From NCBI GenBank assembly GCA_903865895.1, contig CAIPLM010000096.1, forward strand, positions 1 to 64,000: DNA of 64,000 bases, written 5' to 3'. The notes under the pieces are model-generated. The model was not told the DNA's origin, did not search any database, and saw nothing but the letters and a program-made list of their open reading frames with translations. The DNA comes from an uncultured Rhodospirillales bacterium. GTDB taxonomy: Bacteria > Pseudomonadota > Alphaproteobacteria > Acetobacterales > Acetobacteraceae. Positions 24,060 through 33,141 of the stretch are shown here, piece after piece. How positions within the stretch are numbered: position 1 is the first letter of the stretch; each line of letters begins with the position of its first letter. The position numbers were made by a program, and so were the translations under genes.

Positions 24060-25321
24060 CGACCGATCGCATTGAAGCCGCACACGCGACCCTCCGCGCC
24101 AATGACCGTGGCGGCTACACCGTGCCCAATCCGCGCATCTATCCCTTCCAGTGGAACTGGGATTCCGCCTTCGTCGCCATGGGCTTCGGCACCTTCGACA
24201 TGTCGCGGGCCTTCGACGAGATCGACCTGCTGCTGAAGGGCCAGTGGGATAACGGGCTCGTACCACACATCGTCTTCCACGCCCCGGCCGACAACTATTT
24301 CCCCGGACCTGCGGTGTGGGGCACCAATCAGCCCACCCCCTCCTCCGGCATCACCCAAAGCCCGGTGCTCGCCTCCGCCGCACGGCATCTCTGGGAGGCG
24401 ACCAAAGGCCAGCCCGAGGCCGAGGCCCGCCTCGCCCGCATCTATCCCGGCCTCGTGCGCTACCATGACTGGTGGCACACCACGCGCGACCCCAAGGGTA
24501 CCGGCCTCGTCACCACCCTCCACCCATGGGAAACCGGCGGCGACAACTCGCCGGCCTGGGACCAGCCGCTGGAACGGGTGCCGAGCGAGACCGTCACCCC
24601 GGTCGTCCGCCGCGATGACAAGGTGGTCGATCCCTCGATGCGCCCGCTCGCGATCGACTACCAGCGCTACATCCATCTCGTCGACACCTACCGCGCCACG
24701 GGGTGGGACCCCGCGAAGATGCTGGCCGTCTCCCCCTTCCGCGTCGCCGACATCGGCACCAACGCCATCCTGCACCGCGCCGAACTGGACCTGCTGGCGA
24801 TGTCCCACCGCTTCGGCACCCCGGCCGAGCGCGCCCGCATCGTCGAGCGCATCCCGGCGATGGGCGCCGCCATCGGCCGGCAATGGGATGCGGCTGACGG
24901 GCATTTCTACTCGCGGGACCTGATTTCTGACACGCCCATCAAGGTGGCGACCTCCGGCGGCTTCCTGCCGCTCTGGGCCGGCTGCGCCAGCGCCGCCCAG
25001 GCCGGCGCACTCGAGTCCACGCTGATGGGCTGGCTGCGCCAGGTGCGCTACGCGGTCCCCTCCACCAACCCCGCTGACCCCCGCTACGAGCCGCGGCGCT
25101 ACTGGCGCGGGCCGATCTGGTCGGTGGTCAACTGGATGATCGCCGAGGGCTTCGCCGGCTACGGCTACACCGACATCGCCGGCCGCATCCGCGCCGATAC
25201 GCGGGCCTTGGTGACCAAGAACGGGTTCTGGGAATACTTCGATCCCCGCGACGGCACCGGCCTCGGCGGCCCCGATTTCTCCTGGACGGCGGCGATCGAC
25301 CTGTTGCTGACACCCGCCTGA
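24056..25321 (+). CDS. GH63-like glycoside hydrolase (mannosyl-/glucosylglycerate hydrolase-like)
   Basis: A 421-residue cytosolic (alpha/alpha)6-barrel glycosidase. FQWNWDSAF carries the likely general acid D36, WETGGDNSPAWD is a substrate-loop motif, YWRGPIWSVVNW is a barrel signature, and FWEYFDPRDGTGLGGPDFSW carries the likely base E393. This layout matches the short bacterial GH63 group containing mannosylglycerate and glucosylglycerate hydrolases. No signal peptide, so it acts on imported substrate. It is coupled to the importer ATPase (ATGA). Trehalase-like or other exo-alpha-glycosidase activity is the alternative. Confidence 0.85.
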   Translation: MTTDRIEAAHATLRANDRGGYTVPNPRIYPFQWNWDSAFVAMGFGTFDMSRAFDEIDLLLKGQWDNGLVPHIVFHAPADNYFPGPAVWGTNQPTPSSGITQSPVLASAARHLWEATKGQPEAEARLARIYPGLVRYHDWWHTTRDPKGTGLVTTLHPWETGGDNSPAWDQPLERVPSETVTPVVRRDDKVVDPSMRPLAIDYQRYIHLVDTYRATGWDPAKMLAVSPFRVADIGTNAILHRAELDLLAMSHRFGTPAERARIVERIPAMGAAIGRQWDAADGHFYSRDLISDTPIKVATSGGFLPLWAGCASAAQAGALESTLMGWLRQVRYAVPSTNPADPRYEPRRYWRGPIWSVVNWMIAEGFAGYGYTDIAGRIRADTRALVTKNGFWEYFDPRDGTGLGGPDFSWTAAIDLLLTPA

Positions 25322-25357
25322 TCCCGTCATTCTGCCGCCGACGCGGCGGAGCGGCGC

Positions 25358-26515
25358 ATGATCCTGGTGTTCGAGATGAACTGGTCCGGCACGGTCCACG
25401 CACCGGGCAATGCTGCGACCATCCAGGCCATCGCCGCCGGCTGCCCGGAGCAGGAAATCCGCGTCTTCGCCGAGCCCGGCCATCTTCGGGAGTTGCGGCT
25501 GGACGGCATCGCCGGCCACCCGATCGCGCTCTATCCCCATTTCCAGGGCCGCCCCGGCATCGTCGCCTGGGGCCGCCTGCGCCACGAGTTCGCCCTGCTC
25601 CGCGCCGCGCTCGCCGGCGTGCCGCGCGATGAACCCTGCCTGCTGATGCTGCTCTCCACCACCTCCACCGCCATCTTCGCCGCCGCCCTCGCCGCCCGGC
25701 TGCGGCCCGGCACGCGGGTGCAGATCGGGCTGCACGGCGATCTCAACGAGCTCACCGGCGGCCGCTCGCGCCACCCGCTGCGCCGCGCATTCGATCTCCA
25801 CGCCGCGATGGCTCGCCCCTGGCGGCATCTCCGCTTCCTCGTGCTGGAGGACGCCATCCGCGACGAACTCGCCCGCCTCGCGCCAGCCGCCCTGCCCCGC
25901 ACCGACGTGCTGCCACTGCCGATCAACGCCACCGAGCTACCCGCCGAGTCAGCCGCCACGCTCGCACCACCGATCCGCTTCGGCTTCGTCGGCCAAGCCA
26001 CCGAGGCCAAGGGCATCGGCAGCTTCCTCGCCATCGCCCGCGCGATGAAGGCGCGGCACGGCGCAGCAGCGGAGTTCGACGTGATCGGTCGCGGAGACCC
26101 GCGCCGGAAACCGCCGGATGCCACCGACCTCATCGCCTCGGTCGGCACCGACTACCTCTCGCGCGCCGAATTCACCCGACGCCTCGCCTCCCTGCACTAC
26201 GTCATACTGCCCTTGCAGGGCGCCTATTACCGCCTCGCCGCCAGCGGCGCGCTGCTCGATGCCGTCACCTGGCTGAAACCGGTGATCGCCGGACGGGTGC
26301 CCATCGTCGAACCCTGGTTCGTCCATGGCGACGTCGGCCATCTCTGCATCGACGAGGCGGACATGCTGACGGCTATAGACGCCATCCTCACCCGGCCTGA
26401 ACCGACCCGCTACGCCACCCAGACCACCACACTGCGCATCGCACGGGACGCCCGCTCCCCCGCTGCCACCGGCCAGCGCTACGCAGCGCTCATGCGCGGC
26501 TTCTTCCCGCCCTGA
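25358..26515 (+). CDS. Glycosyltransferase-like protein (GT4/GT-B type)
   Basis: A 385-residue protein with a GT-B look. The C-terminal domain begins IRFGFVGQATEAKGIGSFLAIARAM, the usual start of a GT4 nucleotide-sugar domain, and includes a strand-loop ending HYVILPLQGAYYRLAASGALLDAVTWLKPVIA, which resembles the donor site. The canonical E-x7-E is not obvious. The ATG follows GGCGGAG, 36 bases after the hydrolase gene, so it is the last gene of the LacI operon. A transferase co-expressed with a glycosidase could rebuild a glycoside or glycosylate an envelope lipid; the role is unknown. Confidence 0.75.
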   Translation: MILVFEMNWSGTVHAPGNAATIQAIAAGCPEQEIRVFAEPGHLRELRLDGIAGHPIALYPHFQGRPGIVAWGRLRHEFALLRAALAGVPRDEPCLLMLLSTTSTAIFAAALAARLRPGTRVQIGLHGDLNELTGGRSRHPLRRAFDLHAAMARPWRHLRFLVLEDAIRDELARLAPAALPRTDVLPLPINATELPAESAATLAPPIRFGFVGQATEAKGIGSFLAIARAMKARHGAAAEFDVIGRGDPRRKPPDATDLIASVGTDYLSRAEFTRRLASLHYVILPLQGAYYRLAASGALLDAVTWLKPVIAGRVPIVEPWFVHGDVGHLCIDEADMLTAIDAILTRPEPTRYATQTTTLRIARDARSPAATGQRYAALMRGFFPP

Positions 26516-26516
26516 C

Positions 26517-27875
26517 TCAGGCCTTCGCCCGCGGCCGGGCGACGCTGGCGATGCCAGCTATCACGCAGAAGGCCGCCGCCAGCCCGAGCGTCACCTTGGT
26601 CGCGCCGCTGGTGAGCACCGCGAACAGCACGCCGACGATGGCCGTCCCGATGGTCTGCCCCATCAGCCGCGCGGTGGCCTGCATGCCGCTCGCGCCGCCG
26701 CTGCGGGCAGCCGGGGCGGAGGTTATGATCGCGCGGTTGTTCGGCGAGTTGAACAGCCCGAAGCCGACGCCGGCGAAGCTCATCCGCCACCCGATTTCCC
26801 AAAGCCCGGCATGCTCAGGCAGGAACAGCAGCAGCAGCATGCCGATGAACATCACCGCCTGGCCGGTGGTGCCGACCAGCGCCGCCGAGAAGCGGTCGGA
26901 CAGCCGCCCGGCGATCGGCGCCACGAAGGCGACCGTGAGGGGCCAGGGCGTCATCAACATCCCGGTCTCCCCGCGCGTCAGCCCCAGCACATCCTCGAAG
27001 TAGAAGGGCAGGCAGACCCACACCATCCCTTGCGCCGCGAAGGAGAAGGTGGAGGCAGTGACCGAGAGGGCAAACACTGGCCGAGCCATGAGATCGACCG
27101 GCAGCAGCGGGTTCGGCCGGCTCAACTGGCGGCGCAGCAGCAGCACGAAAGCCGTTGCTGCTACGGCAAATATCCCAAGTGCGAGGCGTCGCTCCTCCGC
27201 GACCCCGGCACCGTCGATAGCGATGATGAAGCCGCCGAAGGCCACCGCGTTCAGCACCGCGCTCCACATGTCGAACGCATGCCCGGCACGCGGGCTATCG
27301 GGCAGCATCTTGAGGCCGAGCAGCAGGCCGGCGATGCCAAAGGGGATATTGAGCGCGAACAGCCACTCCCACGGCGCCACCGAGAGCACCGCCGAGGCCA
27401 CTGACGGCCCCAACGCCCCGGTGGTGGAGCCGATCATCGCGTTGTAGCCGAAGCCGCGGCCGAGGGTGCGGCGCGGATAGATATAGCGGAGCAGCGCCGA
27501 ATTCACGCTCATCACCCCGGAAGCACCGATGCCCTGGGCGATGCGCGCGGCGATCAACAGCGGCAAATTATCGGCCAAGGCGCAGGCCAGGGAGGCGACG
27601 GTGAAAATCGCCAGCCCGATCAGATAGATCCTCCGGAAGCCGAAAATCTCGCCCAGAGCCGCCAGCGGCAACAGCGTCATCGTCACCGAGAGCTGGTAGG
27701 CGTTGACCACCCATATCGCCGAGGAGGGTGAAATCGCGAAATCCCGCGCGATGGTCGGCAAAGCGATATTGGCGATGGTACCGGTCAGCACCGCCATGAT
27801 GAGGCCGAGCCCGGTGGCGAACACCGCCCAGAACTGGCGCGGCTGCGGCAGCCCATCCGGCGGCTGATCGCTCAC
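26517..27875 (-). CDS. MFS transporter, DHA2-like (14 TM)
   Basis: A 452-residue major facilitator with about 14 hydrophobic helices. The motif GEIFGFRRIYLIGLAIF lies between helices 2 and 3, and motif C-like ALGPSVASAVLSVAPWEWLFALNIPFG near helix 5-6 is typical of drug/H+ antiporters. Its start overlaps the stop of the NanE-NanK gene (ATGA), so it belongs to that operon. It may import or export the amino sugar handled by that enzyme, or be a drug exporter carried along. Convergent with the glycosyltransferase gene with a one-base gap. Confidence 0.88.
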   Translation of the reverse strand: MSDQPPDGLPQPRQFWAVFATGLGLIMAVLTGTIANIALPTIARDFAISPSSAIWVVNAYQLSVTMTLLPLAALGEIFGFRRIYLIGLAIFTVASLACALADNLPLLIAARIAQGIGASGVMSVNSALLRYIYPRRTLGRGFGYNAMIGSTTGALGPSVASAVLSVAPWEWLFALNIPFGIAGLLLGLKMLPDSPRAGHAFDMWSAVLNAVAFGGFIIAIDGAGVAEERRLALGIFAVAATAFVLLLRRQLSRPNPLLPVDLMARPVFALSVTASTFSFAAQGMVWVCLPFYFEDVLGLTRGETGMLMTPWPLTVAFVAPIAGRLSDRFSAALVGTTGQAVMFIGMLLLLFLPEHAGLWEIGWRMSFAGVGFGLFNSPNNRAIITSAPAARSGGASGMQATARLMGQTIGTAIVGVLFAVLTSGATKVTLGLAAAFCVIAGIASVARPRAKA

Positions 27876-29362
27876 GCGTCCATCCCGTGCAAATCCGCCA
27901 CACCAATCAACCCAGCATCGGCGCCGAGCGCGGCCGGCACCAGGTTCGGCCGCAGGGCGGCGGGGTGGTCCTGCACGGCCGCGCGCAACCGCTCCAGCAC
28001 GCCCTCCGCGAGCCCGAAGCCGCCGCCCACCACGATCACCTCGGGGTCGGCGATCGCCTGCAAGGTGACCAGACCACGCGCCAGCGCCGCGATGCCCGCC
28101 TCCACCGCCGCTCCGCCCTGCGCCAGGGCTGCCGCCGCATCCGCCGCGCCGGCATTGCGCGCGATGCCGAAGCCGGAGGCGTCATCCTCCAGCCGCGCGC
28201 CGGGGAAAGGGATCTGCCCGATATGCCCGCCCAGCCCGTGCCTGCCACGCAGCAGCCGCCCGCCCAGCACCAGCCCGCCGCCGACGCCGCTGGAGACGGT
28301 GACGAAGGCCATGTCGCGCCCCGCCCCGGCGCCGAAGCGATACTCCCCCCAGGCCGCCGCCTGCGCGTCATTCACCGCGCTGGCCGCCACGCCAAAACGC
28401 TCGCGTAACTCCGCCTCCAGCGGGAACCCCTCCGGGACCGGCAGCGTGGCCGGATTGACGGCCGACCACATGCCGTCTCGCACCACCCCGCTGACCGCGG
28501 CGGCCACCCCCGTATAGCCCCAGCCGCGCGTCGCCGCCGCCATCGCCGCCAGCCAGCGCGCCGGCCCTTCGGTGCGCGGGGTGGGCAGCACGATCCGCTC
28601 GCCAATCCGGCCCTGCGCCACGAGCGCGGCGCTCGATTTGGTGCCGCCGATATCGAGCGCCAGCACCGGCCGCGCATCCGTCGCGGCGGCGATCGCGGTC
28701 GCATACCAGGTGGTGATGTTCTCCGGCCGGGTAATCGCGGAGCCCGCCACCACCGCAAACGCCCCCGCCCGCGCCGCCTCGCCCGCCAGCTCCGGCGTGT
28801 TGAACCGCCCCTCCGCGAACACCGGCAGCCCAAGCGCCGCCGCCGCGCGCACGAAGGCGAGATCCGGCCCGCGCGGCACGGTCCCGCCGGTATAGCCGGA
28901 CATCGTGGTGCCGATGATATCCGCCCCCGCCGCCTGCGCCGCGACGGCATCCCCGATATCCGCGCAATCCGCCATCGCCAGACGCCCGCGCGCGTGGATT
29001 GCCGCGATCAAATCCGCCACCGGCACCGGCCGCTGCCGCCGCGTGGCATCCACCGCGATGATCGGCGCGCCGGCATCCGCGAGCGCCGCCACATCCTCCA
29101 GCAGCGCGGTGATGCGCACCGGATAATCGTCGAAATCCCGCTTCAGGAGCGCGATCACCGGCAGATCGCACGCCGCGCATACCGCGGCCACATTGGCAGC
29201 CCCCTGGATCCGCAGCCCCTTGGCCCCGCCATCCCGCGCCGCCAGCGCAAACCCCACGACAAAAGCCACGCTATCGGTCGGGCCATCCGGCACCGGCTGG
29301 CAGGAGACGATGATTCCATGGCGCATTCGCTCGATCGTCGGGTGCGGCATATCTCTCTTCAC
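27872..29362 (-). CDS. Fused N-acylmannosamine-6-phosphate 2-epimerase / ROK kinase (NanE-NanK)
   Basis: A 496-residue fusion. Residues 1-230 are a NanE-type (beta/alpha)8 epimerase (GIIVSCQP, LPVIALLKRDF, IIAVDATRRQRP, GTTMSGYTGGT, FAEGRFNTPE). Residues 231-496 are a ROK sugar kinase beginning LALDIGGTKSSAALV, with VNDAQAAAWGEYRFGAG (catalytic Asp) and SSGVGGGLVL. The cysteine-rich ROK zinc site normally following GxxGHIG is missing: the chain runs GGHIGQIPFPGARLEDDASGFG. It would phosphorylate N-acylmannosamine and epimerise the product to the glucosamine form. It starts at GTG (29362) or ATG 29350, and diverges from an aldolase gene. Confidence 0.88.
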   Translation of the reverse strand: MKRDMPHPTIERMRHGIIVSCQPVPDGPTDSVAFVVGFALAARDGGAKGLRIQGAANVAAVCAACDLPVIALLKRDFDDYPVRITALLEDVAALADAGAPIIAVDATRRQRPVPVADLIAAIHARGRLAMADCADIGDAVAAQAAGADIIGTTMSGYTGGTVPRGPDLAFVRAAAALGLPVFAEGRFNTPELAGEAARAGAFAVVAGSAITRPENITTWYATAIAAATDARPVLALDIGGTKSSAALVAQGRIGERIVLPTPRTEGPARWLAAMAAATRGWGYTGVAAAVSGVVRDGMWSAVNPATLPVPEGFPLEAELRERFGVAASAVNDAQAAAWGEYRFGAGAGRDMAFVTVSSGVGGGLVLGGRLLRGRHGLGGHIGQIPFPGARLEDDASGFGIARNAGAADAAAALAQGGAAVEAGIAALARGLVTLQAIADPEVIVVGGGFGLAEGVLERLRAAVQDHPAALRPNLVPAALGADAGLIGVADLHGMDA

Positions 29363-29371
29363 TCAGTGGAA

Positions 29372-29399
29372 TTGACGGCGCGGCGTTATCCCCTACCCT
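29372..29399 (+). promoter_or_regulatory. Putative promoter of the NanA/DapA-like gene
   Basis: TTGACG (29372-29377), 16-base spacer, TACCCT (29394-29399), in the 99-base gap between divergent nanEK and the aldolase gene. No clear operator palindrome was found in this gap. Confidence 0.45.
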
Positions 29400-29461
29400 C
29401 GCCCTTCAATTGCGCGCGGGCAAGCCATGGAGGCGCCCGGCGCCGGGAAAAGGAACGCTCC

Positions 29462-30391
29462 GTGCCCAAAGATCTCGCCGGCCTCAAGGGGATCGTCCCC
29501 CCCGTGGTGACACCGCTGAACACCGACTATACCGTCGACTACCCCTCCTTCACCCGGGTGATCGAGCATCTCCTCGCCGGCGGCGTGCATGGGCTGTTCT
29601 TCCTCGGCTCCACCAGCGAGGTGGTGTTCCATGACGAGGCGACCCGCCGCCAAATCCTCGAACACGCGGTGAAAATCACCAACGGCCGCGTGCCCGTCCT
29701 CGCCGGCGTGGTGGACCCCACGACCGACCGCGTGATCGGCCACGCCAAATCCGCCGCCGCCATCGGCGTGGACGGCGTGGTGGTCACCGCCCCCTTCTAC
29801 ACCCGCACCAGCCAGGCCGAGACGATCGACCATTTCCGCTACGTGCGCGACGGCGCCGGCGTGCCGGTAATCGCCTATGACCTGCCGGTCTGCGTCCACA
29901 TCAAGCTCGAACGCAATACCGTCGTCACCCTCGGCCGCGAGGGTACCGTGGTCGGCCTCAAGGACTCCAGCGGCGATGACGGCGGCTTCCGCTACGTCAT
30001 GTCCGACATGGCGGACCGGCCGGACTTCTTCTGCATGACCGGCGGCGAACTCGGCGTTGACGGCATCCTCCTCGCCGGTGCCCACGGCGCCGTTCCCGGC
30101 CTCGGCAACGTCGACCCCGCCGGCTACGTCCGCCTCTATGACGCCGCCCGTCGCGGCGACTGGGCCGCGGCCAAGGCCGAACAGGAACGCCTTTGCCGCC
30201 TGTTCGAGATCGTCTGGTGCGGCACACCCCGCACCAGCGCAGGCGCCTCCGGCGTCGGCGGCTTCAAAACCTCCATGCGCGCCATGGGGATCATCGAGAC
30301 GAACATTATGGCCCGCCCCCAACGCAGCCTCAACGCCGAGGAATCGTCCCGGATTGAAGCCATCCTCCGCGGGGTCGGGCTCCTCGCCTGA
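29462..30391 (+). CDS. Dihydrodipicolinate synthase/N-acetylneuraminate lyase family aldolase
   Basis: A 309-residue (beta/alpha)8 class I aldolase. The Schiff-base Lys is K167 (VVGLKDSSGD) and the proton-relay Tyr Y139 (IAYDLP). The keto-acid-binding loop is GSTSE rather than the GTTGE of true DapA, which argues against a lysine-pathway enzyme. Divergent neighbours encode a NanE-NanK fusion and an MFS carrier, so a sialate-lyase-like reaction giving pyruvate plus N-acylmannosamine is plausible. Other keto-deoxy sugar acid aldolases remain possible. GTG start with AGGA upstream. Confidence 0.85.
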   Translation: MPKDLAGLKGIVPPVVTPLNTDYTVDYPSFTRVIEHLLAGGVHGLFFLGSTSEVVFHDEATRRQILEHAVKITNGRVPVLAGVVDPTTDRVIGHAKSAAAIGVDGVVVTAPFYTRTSQAETIDHFRYVRDGAGVPVIAYDLPVCVHIKLERNTVVTLGREGTVVGLKDSSGDDGGFRYVMSDMADRPDFFCMTGGELGVDGILLAGAHGAVPGLGNVDPAGYVRLYDAARRGDWAAAKAEQERLCRLFEIVWCGTPRTSAGASGVGGFKTSMRAMGIIETNIMARPQRSLNAEESSRIEAILRGVGLLA

Positions 30392-30403
30392 CCTTCGCGG
30401 GCG

Positions 30404-33058
30404 TCACATCCCCCAGCGGCGCACGAACCACGACTTAACCGTGTGGGTCAGCGCCGCGTAGGCCATCATCATCGCCAGCAGACAAGGCCAATAAAGCGCC
30501 GGCAATGGCTTGAAGCCCAGCGTCGCGCCGAGCGGGGTGTAGGGGATGGCGGCGCCGATGGCGCAGATGATGATGGTGGTGGCGATGAGGGGCGCACTGG
30601 CGCGGCTTTGCAGGAAGGGGATGCGGGCCGTGCGGATGATGTGGATGATGAGGGTTTGCGTCATCAGGGATTCGACGAACCAACCGGCCTGGAACAGCCC
30701 TGGGTCAGTCCAGGCGCCGAAGCCGTAGAGCATCAGCCCGAAGGTCGCGTAGTCGAAGATCGAGCTGATCGGGCCGATCAGGAGGACGAAGCGGGTGAGG
30801 TTGCCGATATCCCAGCGGCGCGGCACCGCGAGGTATTCGGGGTCCACGTTGTCGGTGGGGATGGTGGTTTGCGAGAAATCGTAGAGCAGGTTGTTGGTCA
30901 GCACCTGAATCGGTGCCATGGGCAGGAAGGGTAGGAACAGCGAGGCGCCGAGCACGCTGAACATGTTCCCGAAATTCGAGCTGGCACCCATTTTGATGTA
31001 TTTGGTGATATTGGCGAAGATGCGCCGCCCTTCGATCACACCCTCGCATAATACCATCAGGCTTTTCTCGAGCAGGATGATGTCGGCCGATTCCTTGGCG
31101 ATATCGACGGCGGTATCGACGGAAACGCCCACATCGGCGGCTTTGAGAGCGGGGCCGTCATTGATGCCGTCGCCCATGAAGCCGACGACGTGGCCGTTGG
31201 CGCGAAGGGCCGCGATCACCTCGGCCTTCTGCGCCGGGGCGAGCTTGGCGAAGACGTCCGTCGTCTCCCCCGCGGCGGCGAGGGCGGCGGGCGTCATCGC
31301 CGCGATCTCGTGGCCGAGCAGGATGCGGTCGGCGGGCAGGCCGACCTGGCGGCAGATGGTGCGGGTGATGGTGCCGTTATCGCCGGTGAGGATCTTTGTG
31401 CGCACGCCGGCGGCGGCGAGCTCCTTCAGGGCGGCGGGCACCGACTCCTTGGGCGGGTCGAGGAAGGCGACGTAGCCGAGCAGCGTCATACCCGCCTCGT
31501 CGGCCACCGTGTAGCGCGCCTGTGCGGCGGCCATCTCACGGAAGGCGACGGCGACGACCCGGAAACCCTGGCCGTTGAGGCGTTCCATCTCGGCCTTGGC
31601 GTCCTCGAAATGCTTGGGATCGAGCACGCCGCCGCTGGCGCCGAGCACGTAGTGGTCGCAGACCGTGAAGATCTCCTCCACCGCCCCCTTGGTGATGATG
31701 AGCTGGCTGCCATCCGGCCGCGCCAGCACGACGGACATGCGGCGGCGTTGGAAATCGAACGGGATTTCATCGACCTTCACGTAATCGGCCTTGAGCGCGG
31801 CATGCTCGGGACGCTGCGCGTGCTGGACGATCGCGTCATCCAGCAGATTGCGCAGGCCAGACTGGAAGCGGCTGTTGAGCCAGGCGTATTCCAGCGTGCG
31901 CTGGCTCTCCTCTCCCTCAAAATCAAGATGATACTGCAGGATGATGCGGTCTTGCGTGAGGGTGCCGGTCTTGTCGGTGCACAGCACATCCATGGCGCCG
32001 AAGTTCTGAATGGAGTTCAGACGCTTCACGATCACCCGCTTGGCCGCCATCGCCATGGCGCCCTTGGCGAGATTGACGGTGACGATCATCGGCAGCATCT
32101 CGGGCGTTAGGCCGACCGCGACGGCCAGGGCGAACAGCACCGCCTCCAGCCAGTTTCCCTTGGTCAGCCCGTTGGCCAGCAGCACCGCCGGCACCATGAT
32201 CGCCATCAGGCCGAGCATGAGGTAGGTGAACTGCGCGATCCCACGGTCGAAATCGGTCTGCGGGCGGGCGCCTTCCATGCTGCCGGCGAGTTGCCCGAAG
32301 GCGGTGGTGGCACCGGTGCGCAGGATCAGCGCGGTGCCGGACCCGCTCAGCACGTTGCTGCCCATGAAGGCGAGGTTCGGCAGGTCGAACGCCTCCTGCG
32401 GCCCGGCGGCGGGGATGGTCGCTTCCTTGGCCACCGGCATGGCTTCGCCGGTGAGGGCGGATTGGTTGATGTGGAGGTCCTTGGTCTCGAGCAGGCGCAC
32501 GTCACCGGGCACCAGGTCACCGGCGGCGAGGCGCACGACGTCGCCGGGCACCAGGGTATCGAGCGGCACCTCGCGCACCGCCGAGGCCCCGTCGGCACCG
32601 ATCCGTTGCACGGAGGCATGCGTCTTCACGAGCGCCCGTAACTGCGCCGCGGCCCGGTTGGAGCGGTGCTCCTGGACGAAGGACAGGCCGACGCTGAGGA
32701 CCACCATGAAGATGATCACGATCGCCGCCCGCAGGTCTCCGGTGAGCCAGGAGATGGTGGCGAGGGCGGCGAGCAGGAAGTTCAGCGGGTTCTTCGCGCG
32801 GCCGAGGAGTTCCTGGAACACCGACAAATGCTTCTCGGTCGCCACTTGATTGGGGCCGACGCGGCGCAGGCGCTCCACTGCTTCCGCCTCGGTGAGGCCG
32901 GACGCGCTGGTGGAGATCGCCGCGAGGAGCGCCGGCATGTCCTGCCGGGCGGAACGGAGCAGCCCGTCATCCACAGAGGCCAAACGATGGGCCGCCTGCG
33001 CCGGCACCGGCACGCCGATGGCCCGGATGCGATCGAGCAAAGGCCGTAATGCCGCCAT
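30404..33058 (-). CDS. mgtA: Magnesium-translocating P-type ATPase
   Basis: An 884-residue P3B-type ATPase that imports Mg2+ down its gradient at the cost of ATP. The phosphorylation motif DKTGTLT is at about residue 361, with TGEAMPV in the actuator domain, GDGINDGPALKAADVGVSVD in the hinge, and about ten membrane helices. The C-terminal block QVLTNNLLYDFSQTTIPTDNVD is a strong MgtA/MgtB signature. The leader between the upstream stop and the ATG is only 83 bases, too short for an M-box or a long mgtL-type leader unless these overlap the upstream gene. It is convergent with the aldolase gene (12-base gap). Confidence 0.95.
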   Translation of the reverse strand: MAALRPLLDRIRAIGVPVPAQAAHRLASVDDGLLRSARQDMPALLAAISTSASGLTEAEAVERLRRVGPNQVATEKHLSVFQELLGRAKNPLNFLLAALATISWLTGDLRAAIVIIFMVVLSVGLSFVQEHRSNRAAAQLRALVKTHASVQRIGADGASAVREVPLDTLVPGDVVRLAAGDLVPGDVRLLETKDLHINQSALTGEAMPVAKEATIPAAGPQEAFDLPNLAFMGSNVLSGSGTALILRTGATTAFGQLAGSMEGARPQTDFDRGIAQFTYLMLGLMAIMVPAVLLANGLTKGNWLEAVLFALAVAVGLTPEMLPMIVTVNLAKGAMAMAAKRVIVKRLNSIQNFGAMDVLCTDKTGTLTQDRIILQYHLDFEGEESQRTLEYAWLNSRFQSGLRNLLDDAIVQHAQRPEHAALKADYVKVDEIPFDFQRRRMSVVLARPDGSQLIITKGAVEEIFTVCDHYVLGASGGVLDPKHFEDAKAEMERLNGQGFRVVAVAFREMAAAQARYTVADEAGMTLLGYVAFLDPPKESVPAALKELAAAGVRTKILTGDNGTITRTICRQVGLPADRILLGHEIAAMTPAALAAAGETTDVFAKLAPAQKAEVIAALRANGHVVGFMGDGINDGPALKAADVGVSVDTAVDIAKESADIILLEKSLMVLCEGVIEGRRIFANITKYIKMGASSNFGNMFSVLGASLFLPFLPMAPIQVLTNNLLYDFSQTTIPTDNVDPEYLAVPRRWDIGNLTRFVLLIGPISSIFDYATFGLMLYGFGAWTDPGLFQAGWFVESLMTQTLIIHIIRTARIPFLQSRASAPLIATTIIICAIGAAIPYTPLGATLGFKPLPALYWPCLLAMMMAYAALTHTVKSWFVRRWGM

Positions 33059-33141
33059 GCCAACTCCTGTCAGTCCGGCAACAGCTTACCCCCCTGCGAA
33101 CGGCGCCGGAAGCGCGTTCCTGGGAGGCCTGCCGGCGCCGG

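Noticed and set aside
22155-25828. Two approximately 700-codon antisense frames over the second ABC operon
   Set aside because: Composition is that of shadow frames, with no domains; the sense genes have full family motifs and overlap signals.
30404-33141. M-box or mgtL-type Mg2+ leader upstream of mgtA
   Set aside because: Only 83 bases separate mgtA from the upstream gene, and I could not recognise conserved M-box elements there.
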